64,000 nucleotides of DNA from Silurus meridionalis (GCF_014805685.1 NC_060884.1:14939356-15003355), one strand, 5' to 3'. Positions 12,851 to 26,170 are shown, counted from the first letter of the stretch. Notes: generated by a model not told the origin, from the letters alone. Numbers and translations: made by a program.

Positions 12851-15399
12851 AGGAGAAAACGGATAAGCGCAGGATGGGGGCAGGCAAGAGAGAGCACATG
12901 TAATTTCTCTAATCCTTGTGGCATTTATACTTTCACCAGCAGATAATGAAAACGAAAAATAGAAATGGGAAAACTTCACATGCTGGCCGGTTTTAATCTG
13001 TTGCGCACTCAACTATTTTACTATTTTTACCCTGTGTGTGCAATGCAGTTATTTATATATTCTGTATATTTTTTTTTTTTTTTTACTGTGGTGAACTGGC
13101 CTCCTATTTGGGGTGCATACTCGCACTTTGCATCCTACTTTCAGGTAAAGTAGTTACTAAAGATGAATGATAAAAAATAAATTTACTGTAGATACTGTAG
13201 ATAAATAGATACAGATAGATAGCTTCATGTGATTCATTGACCCCAAGCAATTGATGAGAGTAAATTACCTTACCATAAGCCTAAAAGAATGCAAATGCAC
13301 AAAATGCTGGTACCAATGACAGATCTGGATTGCAGAACAATATACAGTACATAGCACAGCACTCTTTACTGCTACTATGTGGTTGAAAATAAAGTATATA
13401 TATCTTAATACCTGTAGATTGGCTGGAGATCATTTTGGGCATTGTAGTGCAAAAAACAGGTTGGACCTCCTGTGGTAAGATCAATGATAGGTTTATTTTA
13501 ATGCACTTACTCATATGCTTTATATTTTCTATAGAACAGCTTTGGGACTAGCAAATGCTCCACATAATCTAGAGCTAATAATAAACCAGTAAAAATTATG
13601 CAGTTATTTATCAAAGAGAAGCATTCTGATGTATCATGCCATTCCAGTGTGAACTGTTGTTTAGCACATTGTGTTATTCCTTAATATAACAATTGTAGAC
13701 TCTAGCATTGGTCAGTTTCTGGCTGCCAACAGAGTTCTGTTACTGTTGTTTGTGTTACTATTAATATTTGTAGCATCAAATCAACCAGACTACTAATACA
13801 ACTAATTCCCATAAGCTTGTTACAAAAAAAAGATGATGAAAAATGTTTTCAGAACTTTTCTGCATTGCATTACATAAAACATGGACATGAATTTATGCCT
13901 GTATAGTTATTGTTTCCTTCTGCACAAATAGTGGATATAGTGCAGATTGTCTATCAATTCACTGAAAAAACCCTCTAAACCTAGACTTGCCTTTTGGAGC
14001 CTTTATGACAGGTATCATGAGATATGAGATAAGAGATTTCTGGGGGTTTTTCCAACAGAAATACAGCAAAAATGACCATTGAGAAAGTTTGACAGCTTAA
14101 GGCATTTAAAATCAGACCCTCAAAACAAGGAACAAAGACTGATTGAAACTCACTTTCTCTGTTCAGTTAGTTAGCTACTGTGTGGTTAATAATTTATATA
14201 CAAATAACATTTCAAAGAAAGTTTTAACCAAAAGAATTAATAAATTAAAGGCAGTTAACTCAGAAATTAAATTTAGATATGAGCCGAACTCTTTGTTTTG
14301 CCTGAACTATCTGCAATTAAGTCAACAACCTGCACATGGTCAGTCACATAAGCAATAATTTAGACTTTTTTATCATTCCATAAGGACTGATGAACTGTTC
14401 CCAGAAACCTTTAGTTGCTGAGATTTCAGATTACTGGGAATTTCAGATTTGGTTTCAGATACTAAAAGCAAAACTTTTTCATATTTTACAACTCACACAT
14501 ATGTAATATTGGAAGGTTTTTTCCACAGTAAATTGATGACCAAATACAATATTTTTGTTTCATTTATTAAATTTTGTTCTCATTATCTAATTTTAGGACT
14601 GATCTAAATCTGATTACAATTTAAGTCTTATTTATGAAGAAAAATATAAAACTTCTAAACAAAGTTCCACTGTTACTAATAGGAAAATGAATCCAACGAT
14701 ATATTTTAAAATAACTTTAGAAAAAGTAAAGCAAATCCCAGTGTACGAAGAATTCTCACTTTGATTATAAGTATCGTCCACCTGAATTCAAATCACTAAT
14801 GGCATTAAGACATGAGGATCATCATTGTCTCTTCACTTGAGTGATCTTTCTCCACTATTACATATGTTGTAGTAAAAATCATTGATTTATTCAGTAAGTT
14901 TTAATTTGTTGGCCAAATTCCTTATTTTAATGCTTTTTATTAGGTCATTTATATATTATAAAACATCCTGTACAGCATTTGTTAAACTTAAACAAAATGA
15001 TCTCTGTGGGCAGAAAGCCAAGGCAAGTTTAGAATGCAGCCGAAATAAAAAAAAGAATTTACATTGTTTGAGTAAAATATATGTATGCATTCTTAAGTAC
15101 ATAATTTTGATCCTTACCTGATTGTAAATTTTAACTATTTCACAAAATTTAGTTGATCCAATATCCAATAAGTTTTCTCAAACCTCAAGCTGTAAAATAA
15201 TTCCTATTCATTGGTCGATTCTGATTCAGAAAAGCACTCAGAAAAAAGGACAGGAAAAATTGTAACTAAGCATAGCATGTAAAAGCTTCTGAACAACAAA
15301 AATTGGATCTTTGATAAGTCAATAATATAATGTTTGACATTAAACCTTCTCTAAAAATCTTCCAAAATTGGGACATTGTAGTCAAAGTGTGTGCTTTGA

Positions 15400-15760
15400 G
15401 CATGCAACAGATGCTAAGAGCCTGCCTACCATGTTAACAAAATTCACAGGTGTGACTTGACTAAAGCATCCTGGGCAGATGACTAATTGTGTGCAGATTG
15501 TTAGCAGATGTTGTTGACATGGCTGCGTGGCAAACTGACAAGGCCCTGACATGTCTTGGGTCAGTGACAGAGGCAGGAGGCAGAAAGAAGAAGAAAAAAA
15601 CTTGACACACTTTTTTCCCCTTCTTCTTTTGGCTCACCTGCTAGAACCGCTTCTTTGCTGTCATGGCACAATGTGACTATCTGCACCCTTGCAGCTGTCG
15701 AAATTCATTCACCACGGCTGGCGGCTGCTTAGGTGCCCACAGGGCATCACACTTGGATGG
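15400..15760. other. Possible conserved non-coding element
   Basis: A 360-bp block of near-even base composition with several CAGATG, CAGGTG and TGACA-type motifs and no open frame. Confidence 0.25.
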
Positions 15761-16387
15761 ATTTTGCATGGAAAGCACTGAACCAGGATACGGCTAGAAA
15801 CATGCTACAACAAAATAAGGAATGTGTATGTTTATGAATCCTTCCTGTTGTGACACAAAAGTGGTGCATGGTGTACAGATGTGGGATAAGCTCTATGAAA
15901 CATTATATTGTGAAAAAAATGTTTCCCTTCATCAATTCATCAAATTTTTGCCAACCTTAATTGTGTCAGGTGTTTACACTTTTTTATTATATTTTTAAAA
16001 AGTATTTTTATATTAATTGAAAGAAAAATTACATTATTACCAGTCAACCAAGGTGAATTGTTCATTGGGTTTAATTAGATAAGACATAGCCAGGCAAGTC
16101 CTGCTGAATCGAAAACTCACTTGAAAAGTCGAACTCTTTATTTATGTGAAATATAGGTTAAAAGGTTTCAAAATGCAGTTCCCTATGCCACAATCAAATA
16201 GTCTGGAAGAGAAGAGAAAAAAATGGGGGGCACTTGAAACAGTAGATGAACTTCTATCGAACTGCAGGCTTCTCTTGCTTCAAATAAAGTCAACAATCAT
16301 GACTAATTTATTAATCCCCAAGGGGAAATTTGGTGTCACAACAGCCATAATGACTTAAGAGTTCTCCTTCAGGAACTCAAATTGCAT

Positions 16388-17753
16388 CAACAACGCTTTG
16401 GGAACGCTTCTGCTGTCATGCTGCTCCCAGAAGTTCGCCAGGATGCAGTCTATCTCCTTCTAGTGGCCCCTTGGTGGCCGGGCAGGGAATGGTTCTCAGA
16501 GCCTGGTAGCCCTTCTCGAGCACCCTCCCTGGGAGTTCCCCTTACGGGAGGGATCTTCACTCTCAGGTGGAGGGCACCTTACTTTACCCCCACCCAGAGC
16601 TTTGGAGACTGTGGCTGTGGCCCCTAAGAAGTCACAGCTTCTAGCCTCTGGTCTTTCCACAGAGGTGGTAGAGAACATTCTCCAATCTAGAGCTCCATTC
16701 ATGAAGAGGTTGTATGTCACGAGATGGCGCCTGCAAGCACCACTGTTTGGATCCAGTTAACTGCCCTGTTGACACAGTGCTGGTGTTCCTGCAGGAACAG
16801 TTCACCAAACGGTTGTCTCCCTCTACTCTGAAGGTTTACGTGTCCGCTATCATGGCCTGTCATGCTCAGCTTTCTGAGCAAATGCTGGGTAGGAACCCGC
16901 TAGTGACATGTTTCCTCCATGGTGCCCGAAGGCTGAGGCCTCGGGTGTGACCTAGAGTGCCTGTGTGGGACCTTTCTGTTGTTCTTGAGGCCCTGTCTGA
17001 GCCTCCTTTTGAGTTTCTGCCCAAGGTGTCTTTGATGTTTCAGTTAAGACTGTGTTTCTTCTGGCCACCTCCTCTCTCAAGAGAGAGAATTCAGGCCCTC
17101 TTTGTGGCCCCTTTTTTTCTTGGAATTTACTCCAGGCATGACCAGTGCCTTCCTCTACCCTAGACCCAGGTATGTTCCAAAGGTGCCTTCGGTAGCCCCA
17201 TGACCTGTTGTGCTTCAGGCATTCTGTCCTCCTGTTTTTTCAGCCCCTGGACCAGGAAAAACTTAACTGACTGGACACATACGTCCACAGAACGGAACTG
17301 TGGAGGAAGTCAGAGCAGCTGTTTATTTGTTATGGCCCTTCTAGGAAGAGTCTCCCTGCGAACAAGCAGACTCTGAGCAGGTGGATCGTGGCTGCTATCT
17401 TATCCTCTGAGTCTTCTTTTCTCCCCGCACCTTTCGAGGTCAGAGCTCACTCTATTTATGTGTGTGGCGGTCTCTAAGACATTGTCCTCTGGATGGATTG
17501 TCCTCTCAGCTCTAGTTCGTGAAGGGGAACATCTCCAGGTTACATATGTAACCCTGGTTCCAAGAGGAAACAAGACACTATGCCTCCAAGCCACATTGCT
17601 TGCGTCCCTGCAGCACTTCCTTCCCTCTTCAGAAGCTAGCACCGACTCCACCGCATGTACATTTATAGCTTCCTGGTCATGACGTCACACCACCGGTGAC
17701 TTTGCACCTCTCTCAGAGCATGGACAAGCGGAAGCGTTCCCAAAGCATTGTTG
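16388..17753 (+). mobile_element. DIRS-type tyrosine-recombinase retrotransposon relic
   Basis: On the plus strand, broken frames show the end of a DIRS reverse transcriptase/RNase H polyprotein (LLVAPWWPGREWFSE at about 16454-16500), then a tyrosine recombinase N-terminal region (FLQEQFTKRLSPSTLKVYVS at about 16785-16845) and remnants of its catalytic part between about 17030 and 17470. Several stops and frameshifts break it. A 23-bp sequence at 16388-16410 recurs inverted at 17731-17753 with one mismatch and defines the limits used here. A 16-bp perfect palindrome, GGTTACATATGTAACC, at 17538-17553 lies in the 3' non-coding part where DIRS elements keep internal repeats. Most of the element (gag and most of RT) is absent. 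Confidence 0.72.
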
Positions 17754-17829
17754 ATACAGCGTCCTGGAGCCATTTACAAGACATTAAAAGTGCAAAAGTA
17801 CCTCACAACATAGTACAAATAAGAAACAG

Positions 17830-17856
17830 TACACACACACACACACACACACACAC
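17830..17856. repeat. (AC)n microsatellite
   Basis: About 13 AC units. Confidence 0.9.
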
Positions 17857-17999
17857 AAATATATATTTATATACTTTGTTTAGATCCTTGCAACCCAAGT
17901 TCTTTTTTTTCTGTTTTAAAGCAGTGCGCGGAGGCCATTTCCATCGGAACTGCGAAAACACACTACATTAACCACATTAACGTATGTTATTTCTCTGAT

Positions 18000-20336
18000 A
18001 TGGCAAGCATCCAGTGTGTAAAGTGTGAAATTTATAGTCATTCTTTCTTCGTCACTAGCGATAATATTATCTATGAGAAGTGTAAGTTAGTTAGCCCTCT
18101 GAGGAGAAGATTTTAGCATTAGAGGAGCACTTCGAGAGTCTAGAGAAAATTAGTGAGTGCGAGAGCAATACAAGCTCTGCAGGGAACAGTCTGGATACCC
18201 TAGGTGGCGTTAGCCCTCGCAGCGATGTGGTAGAGTGGGCGATGATGTGGCGGCATACTCACAAAGATACCGCTAAGGCTCGCCCATGGAGCACCATTCT
18301 CCTTCGCTTCACATGTTCGACATGTTTGCTCTCCTCAGTGAAGCACCTGCTAAGAAATCTGAGCTCTGCTTATAAGAGACTCTATTCTGAGACACATGAA
18401 ATTAACTAGACCGTTAGGGGCACCAGCAAGACAGAGGCATACTGGGAGCCAGGGCGCCGGAGATAGAAGGTCAAATCAGGTTTTTAGGAAAGCATATGTT
18501 CTTTAAAATAGTTTTTCACATAGGAGCTAATGATTTACGCCTTTAACAGTTAGAGGTTACTAAGAGTAACATTTTAAATGTGTGTAAATTAGCAAAGGCA
18601 ATATCCAATGCAGTGTGGCAATGAAGCTTACAGAAGGTTATGGTGACTTAAATGCTGGATGTCCAGATAGTGCTCAAAAAACAATGTGGGCTGCATAGAT
18701 AATTGAAACAATTTTGAGGGCAAGGCTGGCCTGGCGGGACGGTATCCATCCCACTTGGGAAGGTGCTGCTCTGATTTCTTATAGTATAGTTTATAGTCTC
18801 AAAACTATAGTTAGCCAGTGACTATCCAGAGCCAAGGCCAGGGAGCAGACAAACAGACTAAACTGACTGACTGCTGGCTGCACGTAGTTGTCACTCAGGT
18901 TTCACCAAATTGAGACTGTGTCTGTCTCCCAAGCAAAATGTAGAAATTCTCAGAAAGTCTGTTTAAGTAACTTGATTAACATTAAACAAAACAAGGCTGA
19001 ATGCACAGTGCCTCTAATCTAAAAATGGGATTGTTGAATATTTGATCTTTCATGTCAAAAGCGCTGACAATAAAATAAATTATTACCGATCAGGAGTTTA
19101 ATGTAATGTGTTTTACAGTATCGTGGATTAAACCGAATGAATATAGAGCATTAAAAGAAGCTAATCCTTCTGGGTATATTTACATACACCAGCTTGGTCT
19201 AAATTATTTAAAACCAATAGGTTGTAATGATTTTATGAACCTTTCCATTAATAAAATTGAAAACATCAGGCAAACAATCCAGATGATTAATATAAATGCA
19301 AACTATTTTATATAAATTTTTAATAACATTGTAGATAGCATTATAATTATAACAGACAATCAATTACAAAGTTTTACTCTTATGCAAGAAAAGATAATTT
19401 CATTTATTTTCTTATCAAAATCGTTAACTTGTATTCTCGATCCCTTGCCTACAAGTTTCTTCAAACAAATAATTCCAGAAGTAATTGAACCTGTTCTTAA
19501 AATAATAAACTCTTCTATAAGCACTGGTTATGTACCTAAATATTTGAAAATCCACCCACTAATTAAGAAACCTGACCTTGATCCTTGACAGCTGTCCAAC
19601 TATAGGCCAATATTAAACCTCCCTTTTTTCTTCAAGATTTTATAAAAGATTGCAGCACAGCAGTTATGCTCACATCTACTTAGAAATAACATTTTCAAAA
19701 TGTTTTCTCCTCCCCCACAACCTGGACAATAAGGACAACTACATATGAATGCTGTTCATAGACTTCAGTTTTCAACATTCAATACTGTCATCCCTCAGAA
19801 CCTGATTGAAAGGCTGAGTCTACTAAGCCTGAACATCTCTCTCTCTGCAACTGGATCCTGAACGTCCTGACTGGGAGACCTCAGTCAGTCCGGATCAAGA
19901 ACAGCATCTCCAGCACCAACACAATAAGTGCTAGGGCCCCTCAGACAGCCCACTCATGACCATGTAGCAATGCACAGCTCGAACCACATTATAAAGTTTG
20001 CTGATGACACAACCATGAAATGTCGAGTCAGCATACAGAGAAGAGGTGCAACAACTAAGAGTCTGGTGTCAACAACCTGTTTCTGAATGTTGACAAAGAG
20101 ATATTTGTTGACTTTAGGAGAGCACAAAGCAGCCATTCTCCACTGACCATCAATGGATTCTCCATGGAGATCGTCAAGTGCCTCAAATAATAAAGACTAC
20201 AGCAGGGGGCAGATCTTTCTCTTAAAAAGCCCAACAGTTATGGAACAGCCTTCCATTTAGTGTTCAAGTCCAAGTCTTATTGTTCAAGTCAAGGCTAAAA
20301 ACATTTATTTAGCCAAGCCTTTTATCGGTAGGCTTT
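18000..20336 (+). mobile_element. L2-like LINE, degraded (5' part)
   Basis: ORF1 remnant begins at the ATG at 18000, with a Cys-pair motif (CVKCEIYSH then EKCKLV) as in fish L2-type ORF1, followed near 18510-18780 by an esterase-like segment (HIGANDLRL; DGIHPTWEGAALIS across frames). ORF2 remnants follow: endonuclease-like SWIKPNEYRALKEANPSG at about 19120-19175, then reverse transcriptase pieces (LDPLPTSFFKQIIPEVIEPV at about 19439-19500; SNYRPILNLPF; LLFIDFSSAFNTIVPQNLIE at about 19754-19812; FADDT-region and LNVDKEIFVDFRRAQ). Many indels mark it as dead. From about 19695 the sequence may come from a second related LINE. The 3' tail resumes after the hAT insertion at 22153. Confidence 0.75.
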
Positions 20337-20344
20337 TCTTAGGT
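20337..20344. repeat. Target-site duplication of the hAT element, left copy
   Basis: TCTTAGGT, identical to 22145-22152 on the other side of the element. Eight bases is the duplication length of the hAT superfamily. Confidence 0.92.
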
Positions 20345-20574
20345 CAGGGGTGTCAAACTCAAATTCACAGTTGGCCAAAATTAAAAACTGGGCCGAGGCC
20401 AAGGGCCGAGGGCAGAGGGACGAGGGCCAAACTCAATATTTATTGAAAAATTGACTGTTTTTCGTCTCTCCAGATATGTAATGTTGAACCTTTTCATATA
20501 GAAACAAACTTTAGTTTTTCATAAACAATGAATCTAAAACAACAAAAGTTTAATATTATAAATTATCACCCTGT

Positions 20575-21116
20575 AGCCCAAGACAGCTAGCCCACTGAAG
20601 CTAAGCAGGGCTGAGCCTGGCCAGTACTTGGATGGGAGACCACCTGGGAAAAACCAGGTTGCTGCTGGTAGAGGTGTTAGTAAGACCAGCAGGGGGTGCT
20701 TACCCTGTGGTCTGTGTGGGTCCTAACACCCCAGTATAGTGACGGGGACACTATACTGTCAAAAAGCACCGTCCTTTGGATGAGACGTTAAACCGAGGTC
20801 CTGACTCTCTGTGGTCATAAAAAATCCCAGGATGTCTTTCGAAAAACGAGTAGGGGTGTGCCCCGGCATCCTGGCCAAAAAAACTTGCCCCCTGGCCTAA
20901 TAATCATCCCTCATATTAATTGGCTATATCTCCTCTCCACTAATATGCTGGTGTGTGGTGGGCGTTCTGGCGCAATATGGCTGCCGTCGCATCATCCAGG
21001 TGGATGCTGCACATTGGTGGTGGTTGAGGAGAATCCCCCCTTTCATATGTAAAGCGCTTTGAGAGCTGCAGAAAAGCGCTATATAAATGTAATGTGTAAT
21101 GTAATGTAATGTAATA
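20575..21116 (+). mobile_element. 5S rRNA-derived SINE (SINE3 type)
   Basis: Positions 20597-20670 closely follow the 3' two-thirds of vertebrate 5S rRNA, including GAAGCTAAGCAGGGCTGAGC, the internal promoter region and TACTTGGATGGGAGACCACC. After this head comes the body characteristic of fish 5S-SINEs (GGATGAGACGTTAAACCGAG; 'atcatccaggtggatgctgc') and a tail AAAGCGCTATATAAATG followed by TAATG repeats at 21090-21115. The 5' end of the 5S part is missing, so this copy is probably 5'-truncated. It sits inside the hAT element. Confidence 0.9.
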
Positions 21117-21171
21117 AACACATGAGAAATGAACTTTGAAATAAAACACATCAGTGGTATTTGATACTTAT

Positions 21172-21304
<133 letters not shown>

Positions 21305-22144
21305 CCTTTTAAATTCCTTTTTAATGTAAACCTTTTTTTACAGGGCAACAACAAAACAACCAAAAATAATAATAATTTCCTTCAATTAAAAAAACCAATC
21401 TTTCAACTATTAACACTTCATGCCTTGGAGTAGAAAAAGTGCATAAAGACAACATTCATTAAAGCTCAGTTTGCTAAACTCTGATTTACTCTGATTGGTT
21501 AAAGTCAGATACCTGCATCTCTTCTTTGATTCAAGTGCATCATGTCTGGGTTTAGGCTCTGAGCTGAGGAAATACTCAGGATTGAGTGAAGGTGTTCATC
21601 AGTGAGACTCCTGAGTGGTGTTTTGTTCATCTTCATTAAAGAGAACAGTTTCTCACACAGATATGTGCTGGTGAACATAGAGAGGATTTGAGCAGCTTGG
21701 GCACGGAGTTGGAGCAGAGTGTCGGGGAGGAAACATGGAAACTGTGCAGCACACACAGACTCGTACTTTGACTTGAGCGTGTCTCTACACTGGAGTTTAA
21801 TCAGCTCCATTTGGAGGTTGGTTGGTGCGCTTTCCACATCAACCACAAACGGATTACTGAGCAGTTCAAATCTGCATTTCTGGGCTTCAAAGTCCGTAAA
21901 TCACCGGATAAATACAGCGCTGAGTACGCAGAGTTTTTCAGCGCGGAGTTTTTCAGAGGTCTTGACTGATGCGCCTACGAACTAACAAAGCATTCTGGGA
22001 TTTGTAGTATTAGCGGTGTATGCGCGGTGTATGCGCTATATAGTGGCGGGCGAGCTCTAATACACATTTGATATGATCTCGCGGGCCAAATATAATTACA
22101 CCGTGGGCCAGATTTGGCCCATGGGCCTGAGTTTGACACCCCTG

Positions 22145-22152
22145 TCTTAGGT
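22145..22152. repeat. Target-site duplication of the hAT element, right copy
   Basis: TCTTAGGT, exact match to the left copy at 20337-20344. Confidence 0.92.
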
Positions 22153-22630
22153 GAAGGAGCAAATCTGAACAGGGATATTTGTATGCTGCCATCCTCTGAC
22201 TCTCACACATTCACACAGGTTTGTGGACAGTGGTGTGGCAGGCTCTTATCCCAGAGATCCCTCATGTCTGTGTTACCCTCTGGCTCTCCCTTTTATTTAT
22301 GCTGCTAGAGCTAGTCTTGCAGGAGTCCCCAATGGCACAGTGTCCTTAACATTTATACAACAATAAGGATACTTAATAATCCATATCTTTCTCTTCCTGT
22401 CACCCCTTTTCTGATCACTTTCACTGCATACCTCGACATCGATTAGTAATAAATGGACATTCAGTGCCACCCAGATGAGGATGTGTTCCCTCTTGAGTCT
22501 GGTTCCTCTCAAGGTTTCTTTTTTTTTCCATTTTAGGTAGTTTTTTCCTTGCCACAGTCACCACTGAACAGGGACAAAGTTATACTTATAAAGAAAATTC
22601 TTATTCAATCTCTAAACTTTGCTATTATAG
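22153..22630 (+). mobile_element. L2-like LINE 3' tail (continuation after the hAT insertion)
   Basis: This block carries the 3' untranslated sequence usual for fish L2-type LINEs, such as 'ttgagtctggttcctctcaa' followed by 'ggtttc' and 'tttttccttgcca'. It continues the 3' part interrupted at 20336, once the hAT and its duplicated target are removed. Confidence 0.7.
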
Positions 22631-23619
22631 CTGCATTCAGCATCTTTGTGTATCCTCTAAGGACCTTTAGGGAATTTTTTGTTTTAATATTTGCACCCTC
22701 ACCTTTTACATGTTAATCTCTCCACATCTGATTTAATTCGGCCATTTTTTATAACTCAGACCTCATATACTGATGTCACATATACTACGTGTTTCAAATG
22801 AGGTCTGGAGACTGAGACTGTCACTACAAAACTAAATTTGTCTCTTGTTTGAATTTGTGAGCTGTGTGCAACCTATTTGTCCACAAATTTAGTTTAATAT
22901 TAGGGATTGTTATTTTGTTCCAAGATACACTGATTTCTTTTTTTTGTTGTTGTTTGTTTTCAAGACCTTATAAACCTTTTTAGTGTAGTTACATTAAAAA
23001 ATTCCTCAAGAAGGTATCACATCTCTGTCTGGAATTCCCCCTCTCCTCAGGTTACAATCTCATCACATGACCTCTGCACAGGCACCATTCTCTGGTCAAA
23101 GTCACCTGATTATTAATCAAATTCGCCTATCTGCAATCACTTTAAATAATACTCGATTATAATCACGAGAACTCTTAATGTTACTTGCAAATGCCAGGTC
23201 TTGTAGCAATGTGTCACTGATAATTTCAATTCTTTGTTCCCTCCAGGTTTGATTAGGGTTTGACCAAAGCATGCTATACATTTACTGACTTTGTATGGTC
23301 TCTTCTATTCCAGATTAAGCCTGCACTGGTCTTAATTCAATGCACCGAATACTTACATCTGTCTGTCTGCTTTAAGACATCAAACGGATGCACGCATTTA
23401 CTCTGTACGTGCCTATATCAAGGTCATCATTAGAGGAAAGTGTGAATAATAGAAATGTAGCTGAATCCTCAATCTGACATGCTGCACTGCTTCGTGAGGT
23501 GTGTCATGTGCCAATGGTGCATCTACAGTCTAATGGCAAACATCAGCATGGGGTTGATGTTTAAATAAAATTAGACTGATGGTTGAATAATAGTGAAAAA
23601 CATCAAATAGATTACACAG

Positions 23620-24030
23620 CAATGTGTAATAGCTGGCTGCTGAGCATTTCTGATGACTTGAAGCCAAAAGGGAAGCCAGAAGGGAAACAAATATTTATTT
23701 CTGCTCCTTTCAACTTGATTCTCTCACGCTGCTTTCTTTTGTGCCATCGCAGGATGAAATAATCACCTAATGCCATCCTGTCTATGCGCCACCGCATTAG
23801 TCTTGTTATAAACAGGGCTATTGACAGAGCCATTTTTAATGAAAGCTATCGAAAAGGGGAAGCGAGGTGGCAGTAATTGTTCTAATTGGGAGCGGATCGA
23901 TGGCCGCGCACAAATCACGCATCCACACAGGCAAACAAAAAGCAGCCTGTCAGGGATCGCTCACACTCTGTGCACAAACAGCCATTCAACACAGCTGGCG
24001 TGTTGCAGAGCTGACCAAGGTGGCACACCA
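23620..24030. other. Possible conserved non-coding element
   Basis: About 400 bp of complex sequence rich in homeodomain-type cores (TAATTG, ATTAGT, TTTTTAAT), with CpGs rare elsewhere in the desert and no open frame. It reads like a developmental enhancer-type element, but conservation is untested. Confidence 0.3.
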
Positions 24031-24639
24031 TGATTTCTAGCTCTTTTCAAGCAGGTTGGCAATTCTATAATAATACAGAGCATGACTGTTCCATCAAACA
24101 GGGCCCCAAATTTGGAAGATCAATTTGTTGGTCGTGGGATCTGTTATTCACACTTTGAATAGTATCATCAATATCCTTTTTTTTTTCAAATATAAATTGC
24201 AAAAATACATTTAAATAATGATTGTGCTTCTTTACTTTTTTATAACTCTTTGTGATCCAAGTTTTTGGATTTGTCTAAATTAAAAAACTGGCTATTTATT
24301 ACAAAAAGTTTTTGCTTTTCAAAAAAAAAAAAAAAAATGTACACTTGCTGTAAAATGTGAGCACTGGATTAGGTCTCATTAGTCTCAGTTTCTTGGATTC
24401 ATTTCAGTCATTTTTTAAGCACCAGCCAAGCATGTTGCCTATTCTGTAAAGCGCATATGGTGCAGTATTAAAAATGTTGAAAGAAATCCAAATTTATGGA
24501 GCCCTTTCTCGGCCCACTGCAGCAAAACAACTTAATGTCACCCTCTAATCCAGTTGCAGGTGTTCACAAAGTGAGCTTCAATTACATAAAATTGGGTTTC
24601 GCAGATTTATTCAAATTAGTTTAGCATCACTCCAGGTAA

Positions 24640-24960
24640 ATACGCTTACCTGTGCAAGAAAGCACGGCTAAGATTTTATTTCAATGTCAAGAGAGCGGCG
24701 TTGGTGTAATGTACAAAATAAATTTACATTTAATATAGCTCGCTAAATCAGTGAGGGGCTAAATCATATTTGAGCTCATATTTCTCAATGCCAACATCAA
24801 CATTCTGATAAAACTTGACATGATGACAATGAGGGGGTAAAGCAAGCATCTCCAGTGAGTTAAAGAAAGCAATTAGTTGTTCTCCTCTTGAGCTACTTTT
24901 AATTACTTGGAAATATGAGTGTCTGCTTCTGTGTTAAAGCCCAGTTAACTGATCTGATTC
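24640..24960. other. Possible conserved non-coding element
   Basis: Complex sequence with CAATTAG, TTTAATTACTT and CTCAATG motifs and no transposon signature or frame. Confidence 0.25.
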
Positions 24961-25444
24961 AACATATTTGAATGTGACACATAAAATACTTCAGTATTCA
25001 GATAAAATCTGCTCTCCACTTCCTCTTTGTGTATTATGCATATGGTGAAATCTGCATTCCCCTTTATGTTCCTTTGTATATCCAGTATATCTTTGTCTAT
25101 CAGTATATCTGCATTTATGTTCATTTTTCTATTCATTTAGCAGATGTTTTTTATTCAAAACAGACCAATTTAACAAGTTTACTCAAGTTTGGCACTGGAA
25201 CCCTGAAATTCATTCAGTAAAATAAAAAACATACTTAAAATAATAACAGAAATCATGCATGGAATATCAATCGGAAATAAAGCAACATAATAGCAAAGCC
25301 GGCAGGCATCACACATGGCCTGATATCTACTTGCTTTTTTTCTGAATATTGTATACTACAGACAGGAAAACATGAGTAAGTCATATCAGAATTTAAAAAG
25401 AAAGAAGCGAAGAAGTTACGATTTTGTTTCTTAAACATTTAAGC

Positions 25445-25803
25445 AAAATCACATGCACTCACCAGTTACTTTAATAGGAACATGTGTAACCCAGCTCAAT
25501 AATGCAATTATCAAATTTAGCAAGTCATGTGGCAGCAGACTAATGCATGAAATCATGCATAGCTATTGTAAGAGCTGTTCACATCAAACAGCAAAACGTG
25601 GGGAAGCGTAATCTCAGTGAATTTTGATCAGTTCATTGTTTTTTCTTACCGGACAGGCAGATTCAATTTAAATCATCTCTTTTGCACCATTTTGTGTAAG
25701 CTTCAGTTTCTAGAGTTTACTCAAAATTTGGCAAAAGAAACACAAAAGAACGGAAAGATGCCTTGTTGGTAAAAGAGAGGTCAGAGAGTTGCAGAATGGC
25801 CTT
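25445..25803 (+). mobile_element. Tc1-like element 5' fragment
   Basis: The left end (TTACTTTAATAGGAACATG) and following stretch with 'aagtcatgtggcagcag' and 'catcaaacagcaaaacg' match the terminal and 5' part of a very common fish Tc1/mariner family (ends near CCACTTTATTAGGAACACC). Transposase coding sense is plus but broken. It stops where another retroelement tail begins at about 25808. Confidence 0.7.
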
Positions 25804-25807
25804 TACA

Positions 25808-26170
25808 AATGTCAAGTCAAGAGTCAAGCTTTTATTGTCATTTCAACCATATATAGCTGATGCAGTACACAGTAAAATAAAACAACGTTCCTCCAGAACC
25901 CTGGTGCTACATTTAACAACATAAAGCTACATCAAAGAAAACACAGAGCTAAGGTCCTCACCACATAAAGTGCATTGTGTGCAACCTGGTGCAAACAGTG
26001 CAAAGACAATACAAGACAGTGCAAGACAACACACAAAATATGTGTGTTTGAGTCTAAATTCATTTCTGTATGTAGTGAGTGGAAAAGCATCTCCAGAAGG
26101 CACGACACATTGAAACTTCAGGTCTGAGGTTATATTGATCACAAGCTCAGTCAAAAATTAAACAGTTGAG
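25808..26170 (-). mobile_element. Retroelement 3' end, minus orientation
   Basis: On the minus strand this ends in an AATAAAAGC...TTGACTTGAC tail typical of a common fish non-LTR element. Internal phrases such as 'tgcagtacacagtaaaataa' and 'gttcctccagaaccctggtg' are shared by dispersed copies of that family. No open frame survives and the family name is not certain. Confidence 0.55.

Larger units (their letters stand above)
9934..16380. other. Long stretch without a recognised intact gene
   Basis: Holds the decayed coding remnant at 11434-11893, a GA repeat at 12810-12848 and two complex islands (12420-12680, 15400-15760). The rest is AT-rich with short open frames that lack splice or codon support. 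Confidence 0.5.
22631..25444. other. Stretch without a gene; possible conserved islands
   Basis: No coding exon is supported. Two blocks look unlike the AT-rich background: 23620-24030 and 24640-24960. They are listed separately. Confidence 0.5.

Noticed and set aside
20597..20670. 5S rRNA gene
   Set aside because: Lacks the 5' third of 5S and continues into a SINE body and tail, so it is a SINE head and not a 5S gene.
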